From contig NZ_BBWW01000001.1 in NCBI RefSeq assembly GCF_001485215.1, positions 4,154,001-4,218,000 of the forward strand: a stretch of DNA of 64,000 bases, read 5' to 3'. This stretch comes from Leptolyngbya sp. NIES-2104 (lineage in GTDB: Bacteria > Cyanobacteriota > Cyanobacteriia > Leptolyngbyales > Leptolyngbyaceae). Positions 54,580 to 63,470 of the stretch are shown one piece after another. The translations under genes were made by a program, and so were the position numbers. The notes under the pieces are model-generated. The model had not been told where the DNA came from. It worked only from the letters and a program-made list of their open reading frames with translations, and ran no database searches. The first letter of the stretch is position 1; each line of letters begins with the position of its first letter.

Positions 54580-55545
54580 ATGATCGAAGTCGAACAACTC
54601 AGCAAAGTGTACGGCTCAACGGCAGCGATCGAGGATGTGACGTTTTCGGTTGAGCCGGGTGAAATTCTTGGTTTTTTGGGTCCGAACGGGGCTGGCAAAA
54701 CCACGACGATGCGAATTTTGTCGGGCTATCTTCCTGCCAGTCGTGGAACTGCAAAAATTGCTGGGTTTGAGGTGCATGAGAATTTAATGCAGGTGCGGCA
54801 AAAGATCGGATATTTGCCGGAGTCGCCGCCGCTTTACCCGGAAATGACGGTGCAGGGATTTCTCAACTTCGTGGCGCAGATTAAAGGAGTGAGTGCGGGC
54901 GATCGCGCTTCCCGAATTCAAACGGCATTAGAGAAAACTGGCTTGGTCGAGAAGCGCAAAACGATCATTCGCAAGCTGTCGAAAGGATATCGGCAACGGG
55001 TGGGAATCGCTCAAGCGATCGTGCATGATCCGCCTGTGATTATTCTGGATGAACCGACGGTCGGACTTGATCCGCGCCAAATTATCGAAGTGCGGAACTT
55101 GATTAAGCAATTGGCGAACGATCATACGGTGATTCTTTCAACTCACATTTTGCCGGAAGTGAGTATGACCTGCGATCGCGTCACCATTATCAATCGTGGT
55201 CGAGTCGTGGCAACGAATACTCCTAATCAATTGATGGCGCAACTCAATCGCAGGACGGGCTATGAATTGGAAGTTGAGGGGAACTGGAACGCGATCGAAC
55301 AGTGTTTGAATCTGATTCAAAATGTGCAATCGATCGAACAACTTGCAAGAACCGAAAATCGCTATCGGGTTCGCGTCGTGTCAGAATCGGGAACGGAACC
55401 CGGACGAGAGATCTCAATGGCACTCGCGAGCTATGGGATTGAATTGTACGAAATGCGGCGAGTGCAAGCCAGTTTAGAAGATGTGTTCTTGGAATTGACG
55501 ACCGAAGAGAAACCTGTTGAAGATCACGCTGAGGAAGAGTCATGA
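54580..55545 (+). CDS. ABC transporter ATP-binding protein (GldA-like)
   Basis: 321 residues. Walker A GPNGAGKT at 34-41, Q-loop region, signature LSKGYRQRVGIAQA, Walker B VIILDEPTVGLD, H-loop STHILPE. A C-terminal domain of about 90 residues follows. With the next two genes it matches the GldA-GldF-GldG arrangement of gliding-associated ABC systems. The stop overlaps the permease start by 4 bp. Confidence 0.92.
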   Translation: MIEVEQLSKVYGSTAAIEDVTFSVEPGEILGFLGPNGAGKTTTMRILSGYLPASRGTAKIAGFEVHENLMQVRQKIGYLPESPPLYPEMTVQGFLNFVAQIKGVSAGDRASRIQTALEKTGLVEKRKTIIRKLSKGYRQRVGIAQAIVHDPPVIILDEPTVGLDPRQIIEVRNLIKQLANDHTVILSTHILPEVSMTCDRVTIINRGRVVATNTPNQLMAQLNRRTGYELEVEGNWNAIEQCLNLIQNVQSIEQLARTENRYRVRVVSESGTEPGREISMALASYGIELYEMRRVQASLEDVFLELTTEEKPVEDHAEEES

Positions 55546-56342
55546 AGACGGTTTTGTATAACATCTTGGCAATCTATCGACGGGAGCTTCTGAGTTATTT
55601 CACGTCTCCGTTGATGTATGCGATCGCGGCTGTCTTCTGGCTGGTTTCTGGCTTTCTATTCACAGTGACGCTCGACGGTGTGATTCAACAAGCCGCACAG
55701 TATGATCAGGCAACGGCAGCCGGAATTTCAACCGCTCCGATCGATATTCCTTACGAATTCATTCGGACAATCTTAGGTGTGATTGGTTCGCTATCACTTT
55801 TTGTATTACCAATTCTATCAATGGGACTGTACGCGGAAGAACGTAAACGCGGCACATTAGAATTGTTAGCGACATCACCTGTTACAAATTGGGCGGTAGC
55901 AGTCGGTAAATTACTCGGTGTGATGACATTCTTCTTTACGATGTCGTTACCGTTGTTGTTGTACGAAGCGATCGCGCTTTCTAACGTCAATCCACCGATT
56001 CAGATTAATGTTCTATTACTCGGTCATTTAGGATTACTGTTACTTGCTGGATCAGTGTTATCGCTCGGAATGTTTATGTCGTCGCTGACCGATAGTACGA
56101 TCGTTGCTGCAATTTTCACGTTTACGTTAGTTCTTGCATTGTGGGTTGTGGATCTCATTGCTAGAAATTTTGGCGGTGTGGTGGGAGAAGCGATCGGGCA
56201 TTTATCACTGTTAAAGCACTATACAAATTTGATTCAAGGCATTGTAGATACGAGTAGCCTTGTTGTGTTTGCAAGCTATATCTTTCTTGGGATTTTCTTG
56301 ACGGCTCAATCGATCGACGCATTCCGTTTCCAGCGTTCTTAA
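55542..56342 (+). CDS. ABC-2 type permease (GldF-like)
   Basis: 266 residues with six membrane segments. ABC-2 marks: YRRELLSYFTSPLMYAI at the N-terminus and SMGLYAEERKRGTLELLATSPVTNW in the cytoplasmic loop. It forms the membrane channel for the ATPase encoded just upstream. The substrate is unknown; relatives have been linked to surface polysaccharide, nitrous oxide metabolism (NosY) or gliding. Confidence 0.92.
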   Translation: MKTVLYNILAIYRRELLSYFTSPLMYAIAAVFWLVSGFLFTVTLDGVIQQAAQYDQATAAGISTAPIDIPYEFIRTILGVIGSLSLFVLPILSMGLYAEERKRGTLELLATSPVTNWAVAVGKLLGVMTFFFTMSLPLLLYEAIALSNVNPPIQINVLLLGHLGLLLLAGSVLSLGMFMSSLTDSTIVAAIFTFTLVLALWVVDLIARNFGGVVGEAIGHLSLLKHYTNLIQGIVDTSSLVVFASYIFLGIFLTAQSIDAFRFQRS

Positions 56343-56346
56343 TCTT

Positions 56347-57960
56347 ATGAAAAGACGTTTTAGCTTTGTAAAATTTCTCATTCTGCCGGGTGCGATGCTG
56401 ATTCTAGCAGGCATTTCCGCTGGCATTGTCTCTGGAACTTGGGGATCGATTCCGTTCGGATTGATTATCGCTGGAATTGTGTTGATCGGACTGTGGATGG
56501 TTTTGATCGGGCGATTTGAAGATCCGTTAGCTCCGACGTTTTGGAAACGACGATCGACGCAAGCCAGCACGAATGCGTTAGTGAGTACGATCGCAGTTCT
56601 AGTCATTCTCGGATTGATTAATTTCTTAGCCGTCCGAGCGGCGCAACGCATTGATTTAACTGAATCTCGATTGTTCACGCTCTCGCCTGAATCGCAGCAA
56701 GTTCTACAAGAAATGCAGCAAGGCGTGAAAATTTGGGTGTTTTCTAGCGATCGTAATCCTCAAGATGTCGATCTACTCGAAAACTATCAGCGTAGAACGC
56801 CAAAATTTAGCTTTGAATTCGTTGATCCTCAAGCCAATCCTGGACTCGCTCAAGCCTTCGGAGTGAAGAATGCAGGCGATGTCTTTATCGAACTGCAATC
56901 GAGCAAACGGCGACAATTTTTGCAAAGCATTTCTCCGCAAGCCCGACTGTCTGAGAGTCGAGTCACGAATGGAATTTTGCAAATAACCAGCGATCGACGT
57001 TCTAAAGCCTATTTCCTTCAGGGTCACGGCGAAAAGTCGCTCACTGAAGGCGAAGGTGCAATCTCCAATTCCGTCAAAGCTTTAGAAGATAAGAATTTCA
57101 CAAACGAGCCGCTGAATCTCGCTCAACTCGGAAGAGTTCCTTCTGATGCTTCCGCTGTTTTGGTAATTGGACCCACTCGCACATTACCAGAAGGTGAAGT
57201 GAAAGCGCTCCAAGACTATTCCAATCAAGGCGGAAATCTGTTGATTGCCGTTGACCCGAATGTCAAAGCTGGACTCGATCCGTTTCTAAACACTTGGGGT
57301 GTGAAACTTGACGATCGCATTGCCATCAACGCACCCGATCAACAGTTAACGAATGCAGGTCCAGCGGTGGCAGTCGTGACTCAATACGGTGCACATCCGA
57401 TCACGAAAGATTTTGGTAACGGGATTTCGTTTTATCCGATCGCCCGCCCGATCGACATTACTCAAATCTCCGGCGTTCAAGCCACTCCGCTCCTTCTAAC
57501 CGATCCAAACAGTTGGGCAGAAAGCAACATCAAACAGCAACCGCTCAAACTAGATGGCGGCGATCGACCGGGACCTTTAGCGATCAGTGTTGCCCTCGAT
57601 CGTACCGTTACCCCAACGCCTTCTCCGTCTCCAACCGCTTCTCCCAGTCCGAATGCTTCTCCAAGTCCTTCACCCAGCCCGCTCGCTTCCAAACCCGCTC
57701 GCCTAGTCGTCTTTGGCAATTCCACTTTTATTGTGAATGGCTTTTCTAATCAACAGCTTAACGGTGATGTCTTTCTCAACTCCGTTACTTGGGTGAGCCA
57801 AGATCCATTGCAACCCCTTTCGATTCGTCCAAAAGACGTGAAGAATCGCCGCATCGTGCTGAATAATGAGCAAGCCTTGTTAATTGGATTTCTAGCATTA
57901 GGAATTGTGCCGCTCTTTGGTTTTATCACCGCTGGAGTCGTTTGGTGGCAACGTCGCTAA
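56347..57960 (+). CDS. GldG-family ABC-associated membrane protein
   Basis: 537 residues. Three membrane segments in the first 105 residues, then a large extracytoplasmic domain with the family pattern IDLTESRLFTLSPESQQVL and YFLQGHGEKSL, and a DUF4350-like GNLLIAVDPN. A Pro/Ser/Thr repeat (TPSPSPTASPSP type, about residues 420-450) precedes a last domain and a C-terminal membrane helix with a basic end (WWQRR). It starts 4 bp after the permease stop and completes a three-gene GldA/F/G-like system. Cell-envelope function inferred. Confidence 0.88.
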   Translation: MKRRFSFVKFLILPGAMLILAGISAGIVSGTWGSIPFGLIIAGIVLIGLWMVLIGRFEDPLAPTFWKRRSTQASTNALVSTIAVLVILGLINFLAVRAAQRIDLTESRLFTLSPESQQVLQEMQQGVKIWVFSSDRNPQDVDLLENYQRRTPKFSFEFVDPQANPGLAQAFGVKNAGDVFIELQSSKRRQFLQSISPQARLSESRVTNGILQITSDRRSKAYFLQGHGEKSLTEGEGAISNSVKALEDKNFTNEPLNLAQLGRVPSDASAVLVIGPTRTLPEGEVKALQDYSNQGGNLLIAVDPNVKAGLDPFLNTWGVKLDDRIAINAPDQQLTNAGPAVAVVTQYGAHPITKDFGNGISFYPIARPIDITQISGVQATPLLLTDPNSWAESNIKQQPLKLDGGDRPGPLAISVALDRTVTPTPSPSPTASPSPNASPSPSPSPLASKPARLVVFGNSTFIVNGFSNQQLNGDVFLNSVTWVSQDPLQPLSIRPKDVKNRRIVLNNEQALLIGFLALGIVPLFGFITAGVVWWQRR

Positions 57961-57964
57961 AAAA

Positions 57965-57988
57965 CCTGGAAGTAACATGACTTCCAGG
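57965..57988 (-). terminator. hli terminator
   Basis: Arms CCTGGAAGT/ACTTCCAGG; on the minus strand followed by T6. It lies directly between the convergent gldG-like and hli genes and may serve both. Confidence 0.85.
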
Positions 57989-58015
57989 CGCATAACGATA
58001 AACCCAAAGAGAGAA

Positions 58016-58156
58016 TTACATCAAGCCCAACTGAGCCAAGATGCCTTTTCCAGTCATCAATTCAGTTGCAAGACCGATCGCTAAACCGAGCATCGCTAAG
58101 CGACCGTTCCAGTTTTCAGCAAAATCGGTAAAGCCGAACGTTCCTTTCTTTTCCAT
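58016..58156 (-). CDS. High-light-inducible one-helix protein (Hlip/SCP)
   Basis: 46 residues, translated from ATG 58154-58156. FTDFAENWNGRLAMLGLAIG is the chlorophyll-binding helix with the ExxNGR and AxxG features of the LHC superfamily. It sits in the thylakoid and protects PSII assembly intermediates and chlorophyll under light stress. The shorter, acidic N-terminus (MEKKGTFGF) resembles the small hli types. An HLR1-like element is found upstream. Confidence 0.93.
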   Translation of the reverse strand: MEKKGTFGFTDFAENWNGRLAMLGLAIGLATELMTGKGILAQLGLM

Positions 58157-58183
58157 GTCGCTACCTCTGTCAAAAGATAGAAT

Positions 58184-58211
58184 GTTATAGCTTAAGTTAA
58201 CATTTCTTAAC
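58184..58211 (-). promoter_or_regulatory. hli promoter with HLR1-like element
   Basis: On the minus strand, GTTAAGAAATGTTAACTT (58211-58194) has two GTTA-type half sites in a 10-bp period, matching 6 of 8 positions in each half of the HLR1 consensus bound by RpaB. A -10 TATAAC follows at 58189-58184. RpaB normally releases hli promoters in strong light. Confidence 0.55.
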
Positions 58212-58306
58212 GGAATTGACCATAGTAAAACGCTCGCTCAAGGAATTGAAGTCGATCGATCTCCGAATCCTCCTAAAATTGAAGCAATCGATCGAGTGAC
58301 TTTTCC

Positions 58307-58915
58307 ATGTCTTATACCCCGCTTAGACTACTGACGGTTGAAGAATTCGTTCAACAGTATGGCGATCAAATCCGCTACGAACTTGCGAATGGAGAGTTGA
58401 TTGATATGGAGCCAACCGGACCTCATGAAGCGGTGGCGGGAAAAGTCGCAAGTCGGATTAGTCTAGAAATCGATCGACAAAACTTGCCCTTCGTCATTCC
58501 TAAAAGCTGTATTCTGCGTCCGTCTGGAGATGAAGCAACGGCTCGCCGCCCGGATGTGATAGTGCTTGATGAAGCTGCATTGATCGATGAACCCTACTGG
58601 CAGCAAGAACCTGTGATTGTTCAGGGTCGATCGATCAAATTGGTCGTTGAAGTCGTCAGTACCAACTGGGAAAATGACTATGCGCGAAAAGTGGAAGAAT
58701 ATGCGCTGATGGGAATTTCTGAGTACTGGATTATTGATTTTCGTGGATTGGGTGGCATTCGATTCATTGGCGATCCAAAGCAACCGACCATTACAGTCAA
58801 TCGGCGAGTCGGGAGACTTTACGAACAACAACTATTTCGACTAGGAGAAAACCTTAATTCATCGCTATTTCCTGAATTGAAATTGAAGTTAGACGATGTG
58901 ATGCCGCGTCAATAA
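58307..58915 (+). CDS. Uma2-family (DUF820) putative endonuclease
   Basis: 202 residues. PD-(D/E)XK-like core: RYELANGELIDMEPTGPHEAVAGKVASRI, RRPDVIVLDEAAL, KLVVEVVSTNWENDYARKVEEYALMGISEYWIID-type strands. The acidic RPDV, E-V-V and K residues form the presumptive active site. The family is hugely expanded in cyanobacteria; roles in restriction or DNA repair are guesses. A second member lies at 60447. Confidence 0.9.
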   Translation: MSYTPLRLLTVEEFVQQYGDQIRYELANGELIDMEPTGPHEAVAGKVASRISLEIDRQNLPFVIPKSCILRPSGDEATARRPDVIVLDEAALIDEPYWQQEPVIVQGRSIKLVVEVVSTNWENDYARKVEEYALMGISEYWIIDFRGLGGIRFIGDPKQPTITVNRRVGRLYEQQLFRLGENLNSSLFPELKLKLDDVMPRQ

Positions 58916-58975
58916 GAAACAGCGGACAAGGAAACCCTCATCCGCTGCGACCTGAACAGAGCGAAACTTCAAAGT

Positions 58976-60343
58976 TTAGATATGAGCCGAAAGCACTTCG
59001 CGGTAGTGGCTCTTTTGCTTCACGCCTTTTAATTCCGCCACCTTATCTTTGTTCTTAAAGAGATGAACGGTCGGCGTTCCCATCACACCCGCTGCTTCTG
59101 CAATATCTGGATCTTCTTCGATGTCAATCTCGACAAAGTGAATCTGACCATCAAACTCATCCACAACTTTGCTGAGAATCGGTTTCAGCGTGTGACAAGG
59201 ACCGCAACTCGGAGACGCATATTTTACCAAGATAGGTCGATCGCTTTCGTGATACAACTTCCGCAACGCCAATCCGCCCCGATGCCGGGTATGCTCCAAG
59301 CTAAATTCCACAACTTCACTTTCACTTGCAGCATGAGCCGTATTCTCTTCATTCGGCACATCGGCTTCAATTCGAGCAAACTCCTGCACCAAGCCATTCA
59401 CCGACAACCAGCGTTCCGCTAACATTGCCGCCATACATCCGGTTCCCGCTGCGGTGATCGCCTGCCGGAATTCGTGATCCTGCACGTCTCCCGCTGCAAA
59501 TACGCCTTCTAAGCTGGTTTCCACTGATCCATGCTTCGTCTTGATGTAGCCCACTTCATCGAGTTCGAGCTGACCTTTGAATAGAGAAGTATTTGGCGTG
59601 TGCCCGATCGCGTAAAACAATCCTTTCGCTTCTACGACGGTTTCTTCTCCCGTCTTACGATCGCGAAGTCTCACGCCCGTCATGTGCTTTTCATCGCCTA
59701 CCACATCAGCAGCTTCCGAGTTCCAATGCACTGTAATCCGAGGATTACTCAACACCCGATCTTGCATTGCTTTCGAGGCACGCATCACATCACCCCGCAC
59801 GACCATGTGCACATGATCGCCATACTTCGTGAGATAAATCGCTTCTTCGGCTGCGGTATCTCCCCCACCAATCACAACCAGCGGCACTCCTCTAAAAATC
59901 GGAGTCGCTCCATCACAGATCGCACAAGCGGAAATCCCACGGCTCCAGAATTCATGCTCACTCGGTAAACCTAACCGTTTCGCGGTCGCTCCAGTGGCAA
60001 TCACAACACTGTGCGCTTGCACCTCGCGAGTCTCTCCTCGAATCGTAAACGGACGCTGGGAAAAATCAACTTCCAGCACATCTTCTGTCACCAATTCCGC
60101 ACCCCAGCGTTCAGCCTGCGCTTTCATCTGCGTCATCAACTGAGGTCCAGTAATCCCTTGAGGAAAGCCCGGAAAATTCTCGACTTCGGTCGTGGTCATG
60201 AGTTGTCCACCGGGTAGCCCTCCTGCCTGAAAGCCCTCAAACACCAGCGGTTTGAGATTGGCACGTCCTGCATAAATCGCCGCCGTATAGCCAGCCGGAC
60301 CCGACCCAATGATGACCACATTTTCTACAGTTGGGTTTGTCAT
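58976..60343 (-). CDS. ntrC-like: NADPH-thioredoxin reductase fused to thioredoxin (NTRC type)
   Basis: 455 residues. FAD site [14 protein letters not shown] at the N-terminus, redox CAIC pair near residue 138, NADPH site [10 protein letters not shown], and second FAD motif [27 protein letters not shown]-terminal thioredoxin domain (about 345-455) has [12 protein letters not shown]; the Ser in place of Trp before CGPC is typical of NTRC. It channels NADPH electrons to 2-Cys peroxiredoxin and other targets, especially at night or under stress. Unrelated to the nitrogen regulator NtrC. Confidence 0.95.
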   Translation of the reverse strand: MTNPTVENVVIIGSGPAGYTAAIYAGRANLKPLVFEGFQAGGLPGGQLMTTTEVENFPGFPQGITGPQLMTQMKAQAERWGAELVTEDVLEVDFSQRPFTIRGETREVQAHSVVIATGATAKRLGLPSEHEFWSRGISACAICDGATPIFRGVPLVVIGGGDTAAEEAIYLTKYGDHVHMVVRGDVMRASKAMQDRVLSNPRITVHWNSEAADVVGDEKHMTGVRLRDRKTGEETVVEAKGLFYAIGHTPNTSLFKGQLELDEVGYIKTKHGSVETSLEGVFAAGDVQDHEFRQAITAAGTGCMAAMLAERWLSVNGLVQEFARIEADVPNEENTAHAASESEVVEFSLEHTRHRGGLALRKLYHESDRPILVKYASPSCGPCHTLKPILSKVVDEFDGQIHFVEIDIEEDPDIAEAAGVMGTPTVHLFKNKDKVAELKGVKQKSHYREVLSAHI

Positions 60344-60446
60344 AAGACCTGTATTACAAACTCATAACGACTATGAGTAGTATAACCCAAATCTAAAAGA
60401 AAAAGGAAGTCGGTAAAATACGGATTGTAATTCTGCGATCGATTCT

Positions 60447-61025
60447 ATGACCCTCGCTTCAAACCCAATGACGCTTGCCGAATATTTGACGTATGATGCC
60501 GGGACGGAGCAGCGCTATGAGTTAGTGGATGGACTGTTGGTTGAGATGCCGCCGGAAAGTACTCGGAATAGCCGAATCGCGCTGTTTTTGTTGTCTGAAT
60601 TTCTCAAGCTGCTGCCGTTTCAGAAAATTAGCCACAAAGATTATGAATTGGTCGTTAGTGGGGCACGGGCAAGAGTTCGCTTTCCCGATTTGATGGTATT
60701 TACAGACGAATTAGTTGAAGCGTTGAGTGGTGCAACGCGAGGCACAATTTTGCTGGAGATGCCGCCGCCTGCGATCGCGATCGAGATTGTGTCTCCGGGT
60801 AAAACGAATCGCGATCGTGACTATCGATATAAGCGATCGGAGTATGCGGCACGAGGCATTGCAGAATGTTGGATTGTTGATCCAGACGAAGCGCAGATTA
60901 CTCTTCTGACATTAGTAGATGGATTTTATGAAGCGGTAATACTGCGAGACGACGATCGAATTCAATCCGCTCAACTTCCTCAATTGCAATTCACTGTAAA
61001 TCAAGTCATGCAAGCGGGAGAATAG
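60447..61025 (+). CDS. Uma2-family (DUF820) putative endonuclease, second copy
   Basis: 192 residues: EQRYELVDGLLVEMPPES, ARVRFPDLMVF, IAIEIVSPGKTNRDRDYRYKRSEYAARGIAECWIVD-type core with the presumptive Asp, Glu and Lys active-site residues. Divergent from the first copy at 58307 and probably not a recent tandem duplicate. It is divergent from NTRC with a 100-bp shared promoter region. Confidence 0.9.
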   Translation: MTLASNPMTLAEYLTYDAGTEQRYELVDGLLVEMPPESTRNSRIALFLLSEFLKLLPFQKISHKDYELVVSGARARVRFPDLMVFTDELVEALSGATRGTILLEMPPPAIAIEIVSPGKTNRDRDYRYKRSEYAARGIAECWIVDPDEAQITLLTLVDGFYEAVILRDDDRIQSAQLPQLQFTVNQVMQAGE

Positions 61026-61112
61026 ACTGTCATTCCACAAACTTAAGATGAAAATTGCGCTTTGAATGGGCAATCTGGATCAATCAATTGTTGCTTTAGA
61101 GCCATTGTGTAA

Positions 61113-61625
61113 ATGAACTTATCCAAAAAAGAGTTACTAAAAAGGTACGCTTCTGGAGAACGCGACTTTTCGGACGCATCCATATATGATGAAGATCTTG
61201 AAGAAGAAGAGTTAGGTGGTCTTAACTTGAAGAACGTGGTTTTTCGCAACGCGGAACTACTATGTAATTTGCATGGAGCAAATCTTAGGGAGGCTGATCT
61301 CAGCGGTGCAACCTTGTCAGGAGACTTGAGAGGAATTAGTCTACGGGCAGCTAATCTCAGCAATGCCGATTTATCGGAAAATGACATGGCAGGTGCTGAT
61401 CTTAGAAATGCTGATTTAAGCAATGCTCGGTTAGCACAATCAACTCTGAATGGAGCAGATTTAGTAAATGCCAATTTGAGTAGTGCATATCTAGGCGAAG
61501 CTTCTTTTCGTGGAGCCACTCTCAGAAATGCCAACCTAAAAGATGCAGTGAAATTCGACTCATACATGGCAATTCTCTGCAACACCGTCATGCCAGATGG
61601 CAGTGTTGCGAGTACTGAGAGGTAG
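61113..61625 (+). CDS. Pentapeptide-repeat protein
   Basis: 170 residues. A short helical N-terminus (LSKKELLKRYASGERDF) is followed by about 18 pentapeptide repeats of the A(D/N)Lxx type from residue about 45 to 148, e.g. ANLSNADLSE and ADLRNADLSNARL, forming a right-handed beta-helix. No signal peptide. The family is abundant in cyanobacteria; specific function unknown. Confidence 0.92.
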   Translation: MNLSKKELLKRYASGERDFSDASIYDEDLEEEELGGLNLKNVVFRNAELLCNLHGANLREADLSGATLSGDLRGISLRAANLSNADLSENDMAGADLRNADLSNARLAQSTLNGADLVNANLSSAYLGEASFRGATLRNANLKDAVKFDSYMAILCNTVMPDGSVASTER

Positions 61626-61779
61626 AAATTCAACGTTACAAAGAAGCGATCAAACTGATACAAAAATCGCCCTTCAGCAAAATGAATGATTATTAGCGAT
61701 CGCTTCGCAACAATCATCAAACTTTATATTTGCTCAAAACTAAATCTGGCGTACAGGGCGTACAATTTTACTATTTCTC

Positions 61780-62550
61780 ATGTACGACGATACCTGCCGC
61801 TTCCTCGCTGAGCACTTCTCCTCAGACTTTGCCAGTTGGCTCCTAGGAGAACCTATCGAACTGACTGAACTTAAACCCTCGGAACTCTCCCTTGACCCGA
61901 TTCGCACCGATGCGCTCATTCTGCTGCAATCGGCTGCCTCTTTCCTGCATCTAGAATTCCAAACCCTGCCCAAGAATAACGTTCCATTCCGAATGCTGGA
62001 TTATCGCGTTCGTGCGTATCGTAAAGACTCAACTAAACCGATGCGGCAAGTGGTAATTTACCTGAAGCAAACGGCATCGGAGCGCGTCCATCAGACCTAT
62101 TTTGAGATGGAACACACGCGCCACGAGTTTGAGGTGGTCAGAATTTGGGAAGAACCTGCTTCACGATTTCTGCAATATCCAGGATTGATTCCCTTTGCAA
62201 CATTGGGTCAAAGCGCGGATGCAGAGGAAACGTTGCGGCAAGTGGCGCAACGAATTGATCAAATTGCAGATTCTGAAGCACAAGCGAATCTGATCGCAGC
62301 GTCAGGCATTTTAGCTGGGTTACGATTAGAAGACGAAGTGATTTATCGCATTCTACGGAGAGACATCATGCAGGAATCGACGGTTTATCGTTCAATCTGG
62401 AGAGAGGCTGAGGAAGAGAAGACACGAGCGATCGCACTCAACTTCCTACGCGAAGGCTTGTCGGTTGAGATGGTTGCTCGTGGAACTGGGCTATCGATCG
62501 ATGAAGTCCAACAGCTTCAACAGCAACTCAACAATCTTCCACAGAGCTAA
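61780..62550 (+). CDS. Rpn/PD-(D/E)XK nuclease family transposase-like protein
   Basis: 256 residues. The N-terminal PD-(D/E)XK domain: FLAEHFSSDFASWLL, RTDALILLQSA, and LHLEFQT, the last two holding the Asp and Glu-x-Gln of the active site. The C-terminal helical region resembles DUF4351-type tails. This family (Rpn/YhgA-like) promotes recombination in E. coli; the cyanobacterial members are numerous and often decayed, but this one is intact. Confidence 0.85.
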   Translation: MYDDTCRFLAEHFSSDFASWLLGEPIELTELKPSELSLDPIRTDALILLQSAASFLHLEFQTLPKNNVPFRMLDYRVRAYRKDSTKPMRQVVIYLKQTASERVHQTYFEMEHTRHEFEVVRIWEEPASRFLQYPGLIPFATLGQSADAEETLRQVAQRIDQIADSEAQANLIAASGILAGLRLEDEVIYRILRRDIMQESTVYRSIWREAEEEKTRAIALNFLREGLSVEMVARGTGLSIDEVQQLQQQLNNLPQS

Positions 62551-62732
62551 ATTTCGGGAAACCCACTCACATTATCGGAACACCGAACAGAGGGCAGTTT
62601 TACCCATCGGCAACTACACCCACACCGTTACGGTTCGCCTCAATGCGATCGCACTCCATTCTTCTTACAGTAGATACATCAAGAGCGGACGAAACAAGCC
62701 GCTAATCACTCCTCTCTCTTCAAGCACTGATT

Positions 62733-63242
62733 ATGATGACTACTCGTTTGAATCCTTGGCAAGAAATGGAAATGGCTCGTCGTCAGTTCAATCAACTCTT
62801 TAATGAAGTGATGCCGACCCGCGAAGCACTATGGTCGCCTGCGATCGAATTTCATGGCACTGACGAAGCCTTCACTCTGCGCGTTCAACTTCCGGGCGTG
62901 AAAGCAGAAGATGTCGAAGTGCAAGTCTCGCAAGATGCGATCGCAATCTCCGGTGAGCGCAAGTTTGAGCAAACCGATGCAAAAGGATTCCGCTCAGAGT
63001 TCCGCTATGGCAAGTTCCGCCGCGTGATGTCGCTGCCTGCTGCCGTTCAGAACGATCAAGTTAAGGCTGAATTCGTGGACGGTATCTTGACGCTGACTCT
63101 GCCCCGTTTGCAAGCGGTGAAGCCTGCCGTGGTCAAGTTGAACTTGGCAGGTACGACTCAGGAAGCCATTGCGCCTCAAGCTGAGACTGCTCCTGAAGCG
63201 CCTCAGACCGAAGCTGAAACCGCTGATCTCTGGAACAGCTAA
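62733..63242 (+). CDS. Hsp20/alpha-crystallin small heat-shock protein
   Basis: 169 residues. The alpha-crystallin domain spans about residues 32-135: FTLRVQLPGVKAEDVEVQVSQDAIAISGER and the hallmark GKFRRVMSLPAAV with VKAEFVDGILTLTLP. An extended Ala/Glu/Pro-rich tail follows. It keeps denaturing proteins soluble, and in cyanobacteria also stabilises thylakoids (Hsp17/HspA type). The tail lacks a clear IxI motif. Located just upstream of dnaK on the same strand. No CIRCE element was seen upstream. Confidence 0.95.
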   Translation: MMTTRLNPWQEMEMARRQFNQLFNEVMPTREALWSPAIEFHGTDEAFTLRVQLPGVKAEDVEVQVSQDAIAISGERKFEQTDAKGFRSEFRYGKFRRVMSLPAAVQNDQVKAEFVDGILTLTLPRLQAVKPAVVKLNLAGTTQEAIAPQAETAPEAPQTEAETADLWNS

Positions 63243-63248
63243 ATTATA

Positions 63249-63278
63249 TTGAGGGGAAGAATTGAAATCTTCCCCCAA
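63249..63278 (+). terminator. hsp20 terminator-like hairpin
   Basis: Arms TTGAGGGGAAGA/TCTTCCCCCAA shortly after the hsp20 stop, without a strong T run; it partly separates hsp20 from dnaK. Confidence 0.5.
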
Positions 63279-63350
63279 CCGTCCCCCGATCGGTTCGGTA
63301 GGTACGGTAAATACCCCTTCATGTAACCTCTGAAGCCGAACAGTATATAA

Positions 63351-63447
63351 GGTAGGGGATTGAAGGATGCTTTGGTGGCACTGAACTGATACCCGTTTGA
63401 GTCCCGCCGCCCCGAACTGATTCTGGCACTGATGCCAGTCCCCTACC
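63351..63447 (+). promoter_or_regulatory. Structured dnaK leader
   Basis: GGTAGGGGA (63351) can pair with TCCCCTACC (63439-63447), closing a loop that contains the hairpin TGGCA-CTGA-TGCCA (63424-63437). It ends about 40 bp before the dnaK ATG and may be a leader structure that controls translation. Inferred from base pairing only. Confidence 0.4.
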
Positions 63448-63470
63448 CCTGATAAAGCATTTGATAGTGA

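Noticed and set aside
61043-61720. 225-codon minus-strand frame over the pentapeptide gene
   Set aside because: The repeats on the plus strand create an antisense repeat (LRSA, FLRSAP); the pentapeptide reading is clearly the coding one.
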